From NCBI GenBank assembly GCA_003164035.1, contig PLRS01000012.1, positions 181 through 62,621 of the forward strand: DNA of 62,441 nucleotides, read 5' to 3'. The notes beneath the pieces were generated by a model. The model saw nothing but the letters and a program-made list of their open reading frames with translations. It did no database searches and was not told the origin of the DNA. Shown here piece after piece: positions 59,778 to 62,441 of this stretch (positions are counted from its first letter, which is position 1; every line of letters starts with the position of its first letter). This stretch comes from Bryobacterales bacterium (GTDB lineage Bacteria; Acidobacteriota; Terriglobia; Bryobacterales; Bryobacteraceae). A program made the position numbers and the translations under genes.

Positions 59778-60781
59778 CGAAACCCGTCCTGGTAACCGGG
59801 GCTTCCGGTTTCCTGGGCTGGCACGTGGCGCGGGTGCTGATCGGGCGCGGTTACACGGTGCGGGCGCTGGTGCGTCCGGGCAGCCGCGTGCGGGAACTGG
59901 CGGTGGAGACGGCGACGGGCGACCTGCGCGATCCGCCCTCGCTGGCCGCGGCGGTGGCGGGCTGCGAACTGGTGTTTCATGTGGCGGCGGATTACCGTTT
60001 GTGGGCCAAGGACCCGTCCGAGCTGTATCGTTCGAACGTTGAGGGCACGCGTAATTTGCTGGAGGCCGCGGAACGGGCGGGCGTGCGGCGGGTGGTCTAC
60101 ACCAGCACGGTGGGGACGATCGGAATTTCCGCCCATGGGCCGGAGCTGGGCGACGAGCGGACGCCGGTGTCTTTGGGCGACATGGCGGGCGATTACAAAC
60201 GCTCCAAGTTTCAGGCTGAGCGGGTGGCGCTCGATTTCGCCCGCGGCGGGCTGGACGTGGTGATCGTGAACCCGACGGCGCCCATCGGCGACCACGACGT
60301 GAAGCCGACGCCCACCGGCCGGATCGTGCAGGACTTTCTGCTGGGCCGGATGCCCGCATTCATCGACACGGGACTGAACGTGGTGGATGCGGGCGATGTG
60401 GCCGAGGGGCACCTGCTGGCCCTGGAGCGCGGGCGCACCGGCGAACGGTACATTCTGGGCTCGGAGAACCTGACGCTGGCGCAGATTCTGGAAGGGCTGG
60501 CGAGGATCACGGGGCGGAAGGCGCCCACTGTACGGCTGCCCTACGCGGTCGCCTATTGCGCCGGAATTTGCAGCACGGCGTGGGCGGAAGTTACCGGAGC
60601 GCCGCCGCGGGTGCCGATGGAAGCGGTGCGCATGGCGCGCAAGAAGATGTGGGTTTCCGACGCGAAGGCGCGCGCCGAGCTGGGATGGGACCCGGCGCCG
60701 GCCGAGACCGCGCTGGAACGGGCGGTGGAGTGGTTCGGCGGTCCGATGGCCGAGTCGGGAACCAGATGCCCGGCAGCTTGA
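59762..60781 (+). CDS. hpnA: hopanoid-associated sugar epimerase HpnA (extended SDR)
   Basis: 339 residues. The Rossmann motif VTGASGFLGWHVARVLIGRG near residue 10 binds NAD(P). VFHVAADYRLWAKDPSELYR and RVVYTSTVGTIGI with GDYKRSKFQAERVAL (YxxxK) give the catalytic region of extended short-chain dehydrogenases. The hpnA family occurs in hopanoid operons, but its exact reaction is not settled. Its stop overlaps the hpnG start. Confidence 0.92.
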   Translation: MDAAIAKPVLVTGASGFLGWHVARVLIGRGYTVRALVRPGSRVRELAVETATGDLRDPPSLAAAVAGCELVFHVAADYRLWAKDPSELYRSNVEGTRNLLEAAERAGVRRVVYTSTVGTIGISAHGPELGDERTPVSLGDMAGDYKRSKFQAERVALDFARGGLDVVIVNPTAPIGDHDVKPTPTGRIVQDFLLGRMPAFIDTGLNVVDAGDVAEGHLLALERGRTGERYILGSENLTLAQILEGLARITGRKAPTVRLPYAVAYCAGICSTAWAEVTGAPPRVPMEAVRMARKKMWVSDAKARAELGWDPAPAETALERAVEWFGGPMAESGTRCPAA

Positions 60782-61479
60782 TGAGGGTTCTTATGGTGGC
60801 GGCGGAACCGAGGGAATTCAGCGGCGTGTTGCGGCGGGCGCGGGAGACGCGGGCCGTACGGCTGGGCGCGCACTGGGCGCGCAGCGCGAACCTGGCGGGA
60901 AACGAGGTGCTGCTGGTGACCAATGGCGCGGGGCGGCGGCGCGCGGCGGCCGCGGTGGAGGCCGCCCGGTCGATCGGGTTCGCCCCGGGGACGATCGCCA
61001 GCGTCGGCTTCTGCGGGGCCTTGGCTCCGGAACTGGGCGTGGGGGACGTGGTGGTGGCCGATAAAGCGGTTGAAGGCGCCGAAACGTACCGGACAAGTCC
61101 GGCATCGGGTGGCGGGCGGTTCTGGACAGGCGGTCTGATTACGGTGGACCACGTGGCGCGAACGATAGAAGAGAAAGGGCTTCTGGGCGCCACCGGAGCG
61201 ATGGTAGTAGACATGGAGGCGGCCGGGGTAGCGGAGCGGGCGCAAGGCATGGGCGTCCCGTTTGTGGGTGTCAAGGCGGTAACCGACCTGGCTGGGGAGA
61301 CCTTGGAAAACGACTTTCAACGAGTCCTCCGCCCGGACGGGCACTTCGATACAATAGGAATCTTAGAGTCCGGTTTAAGAAAGCCGCTGACGCGGATACC
61401 AGAACTGATCCGCTTGGGGTGGCGGTGCGCGCGTGCCGCACGTGCCTTGGGAGTATTTTTTGCCGATTGCAGATTCTGA
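60781..61479 (+). CDS. hpnG: hopanoid nucleoside phosphorylase-like protein HpnG
   Basis: 232 residues from MRVLMVAAEPREFSGVLRRA; an ATG five codons upstream is possible. It has the purine-nucleoside-phosphorylase fold: SVGFCGALAPELGVGDVVVA near residue 80, then GAMVVDMEAAGVAERAQGMG near 140 with the conserved MEAA-type Glu, and PFVGVKAVTDLAGE. HpnG removes adenine from adenosylhopane, giving ribosylhopane or its phosphate. The long Leu-rich end (LTRIPELIRLGWRCARAARA) may contact the membrane or the lipid substrate. Confidence 0.9.
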   Translation: MRVLMVAAEPREFSGVLRRARETRAVRLGAHWARSANLAGNEVLLVTNGAGRRRAAAAVEAARSIGFAPGTIASVGFCGALAPELGVGDVVVADKAVEGAETYRTSPASGGGRFWTGGLITVDHVARTIEEKGLLGATGAMVVDMEAAGVAERAQGMGVPFVGVKAVTDLAGETLENDFQRVLRPDGHFDTIGILESGLRKPLTRIPELIRLGWRCARAARALGVFFADCRF

Positions 61480-61501
61480 GTCGACGACGATACCGGAGAT
61501 C

Positions 61502-62441
61502 ATGCACGCCGCGGTATATCGCGGGGCGAGCATGGTGAACGTGGAGGAGATCCCCACTCCCGTCATCGGTTCGGGCGAAATCCTGATTCGCGTGGAAGCC
61601 TGCGGGATCTGCCATACGGACCTGAAGAAAATCGAGTACAACCTCTTGGCCCCGCCGCGTGTCTATGGACACGAGACCGCTGGCGTGGTGGCGGCGGTGG
61701 GCGCCGGCGTTTCGCGGTTTCAGCCGGGCGATCGGGTGGTGGCGTTCCATCACATTCCGTGCCTGAACTGTTACTACTGCCGGCGGAAAATCTATGCGCA
61801 GTGCCCGGTGTACAAAAAGGTGGGAATCACGGCGGGATTCGAACCGGCCGGGGGCGGGTTTGCGCAATACGTGCGCGTAATGGACTGGATTGTGGAGCGC
61901 GGCGTGGAGCGGATCCCGGACGGTGTGAGTTTTGAACGGGCCACTCTGGTAGAGCCGTTCAATACCTGTCTGAAGGCCGTGACGCAGTGCGGCCCGCAGC
62001 CCGAGGATTTCGTGGTCGTGCTTGGCCAGGGGCCCATTGGGCTGATGTTCACCATGCTGGTGAAACGGGCCGGGGCGCGGGTAGCGGCGACCGACACGAT
62101 CGGCGACCGGTTGGAGGTGGCGGCGCGCTGCGGCGCCCAGTTCACCTGGAATCCGCGGTCTACGGACGTGGCGGCGGAAGCGAGACGCCTGACCGGAGGA
62201 CGCGGCGCGGACCTGGCAATTGTGGCTGTTTCGGCTCCGGGAATCGTGGATCAGGCGATCGCCTGTACGCGTCCGGGAGCCCGTATCCTGCTTTTCGCCC
62301 AAACTTCGGCTGCCGAACGCATCGAAATTTCCGGTGCGGACATCTGTGTAGGTGAACGGACGATTTCCGGGTGTTATAGTGCTTCGGTGGACTTGCAGCA
62401 CGAATCGGCCCGTCTAGTTTTTGGCGGCGAGTTGCCGCTGG
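61502..62441 (+). CDS. zinc-dependent MDR alcohol dehydrogenase, 3' partial
   Basis: At least 313 residues, running off the right edge. Catalytic zinc ligands are visible: Cys in EACGICHTDLKK near 38 and His-Glu in VYGHETAGVVAAVG near 60. The structural zinc loop is PCLNCYYCRRKIYAQCP near 95, with four Cys. The NAD(P)-binding loop is VVVLGQGPIGLMFTMLVKRA near 175. It is 22 bases after hpnG on the same strand, so probably in the hopanoid operon. A role in modifying the hopanoid side chain is an inference. An in-frame TTG at 61460 is an alternative start. Confidence 0.88.
   Translation, partial: MHAAVYRGASMVNVEEIPTPVIGSGEILIRVEACGICHTDLKKIEYNLLAPPRVYGHETAGVVAAVGAGVSRFQPGDRVVAFHHIPCLNCYYCRRKIYAQCPVYKKVGITAGFEPAGGGFAQYVRVMDWIVERGVERIPDGVSFERATLVEPFNTCLKAVTQCGPQPEDFVVVLGQGPIGLMFTMLVKRAGARVAATDTIGDRLEVAARCGAQFTWNPRSTDVAAEARRLTGGRGADLAIVAVSAPGIVDQAIACTRPGARILLFAQTSAAERIEISGADICVGERTISGCYSASVDLQHESARLVFGGELPL

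Noticed and set aside
57069-60359. Minus-strand open frame of 1096 codons
   Set aside because: It lies opposite shc, hpnH and hpnA, which show all family motifs. Long antisense frames are expected at this GC content.

Overview
The window is a high-GC chromosomal segment that reads like an acidobacterium of the Bryobacterales / Candidatus Solibacter type. The grounds are gene content: many FG-GAP/ASPIC (CRTAC1-like) proteins, exported beta-propellers with c-heme sites, a HzsA-like PD40 protein, several VapBC modules, a hopanoid cluster and many short palindromic repeats. This is inference, because no rRNA or tRNA gene was seen.

Layout. 1-9 kb: a VapBC-type pair cut by the left edge, an unknown membrane protein, an exported cyclophilin, an exported lactonase-fold propeller, a two-subunit Tat-exported molybdenum hydroxylase, a LamG protein and a patatin-like lipase with a membrane tail. 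9-19.5 kb: a GH15-like protein, then exported GH42, GH2 and GH97 glycosidases and a tandem-duplicated alpha/beta hydrolase, a likely galactoside-degradation block. 19.5-28.2 kb: closely packed exported proteins (HzsA-like with one c-heme site, CRTAC1-like, YVTN propeller with two c-heme sites, Reg_prop propeller), a RidA-family protein and an orphan ABC-type binding protein. 28.9-36.1 kb: a second block of TPR/FG-GAP protein, membrane-anchored five-heme cytochrome with TPRs, and CRTAC1-like protein. Together these two blocks look like a large cell-surface redox/propeller region with no obvious described counterpart as a unit.

36-44.6 kb: amidase, M13 peptidase, dicarboxylate/amino-acid symporter, and a conserved housekeeping run on the minus strand (xseB-ispA-tlyA-nadK) with a REP-associated transposase (RAYT) lying between ispA and tlyA inside nested inverted REP sequences. 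44.6-48.7 kb: an accessory zone with two clusters of helically phased TTGTGCA heptamers, a broken HigA-like antitoxin, a Phd/VapC pair, a B12-binding-type radical SAM protein and another VapBC-like pair. 48.8-52 kb: zwf-opcA-pgl, the oxidative pentose-phosphate entry. 52-55.5 kb: a free-standing S23-type four-helix-bundle gene bracketed by inverted purine-rich repeats, a hybrid histidine kinase and an Hpt protein. 55.7 kb to the end: a tightly coupled hopanoid operon ispH-shc-hpnH-hpnA-hpnG and a truncated zinc alcohol dehydrogenase.

The most unusual thread is repeat biology. At least six short repeat families, mostly palindromic, lie between genes, often as nested inverted pairs. They run into reading frames at gene starts, bracket the RAYT, and sit against broken toxin-antitoxin genes. 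All calls come from reading sequence; no database search was done.
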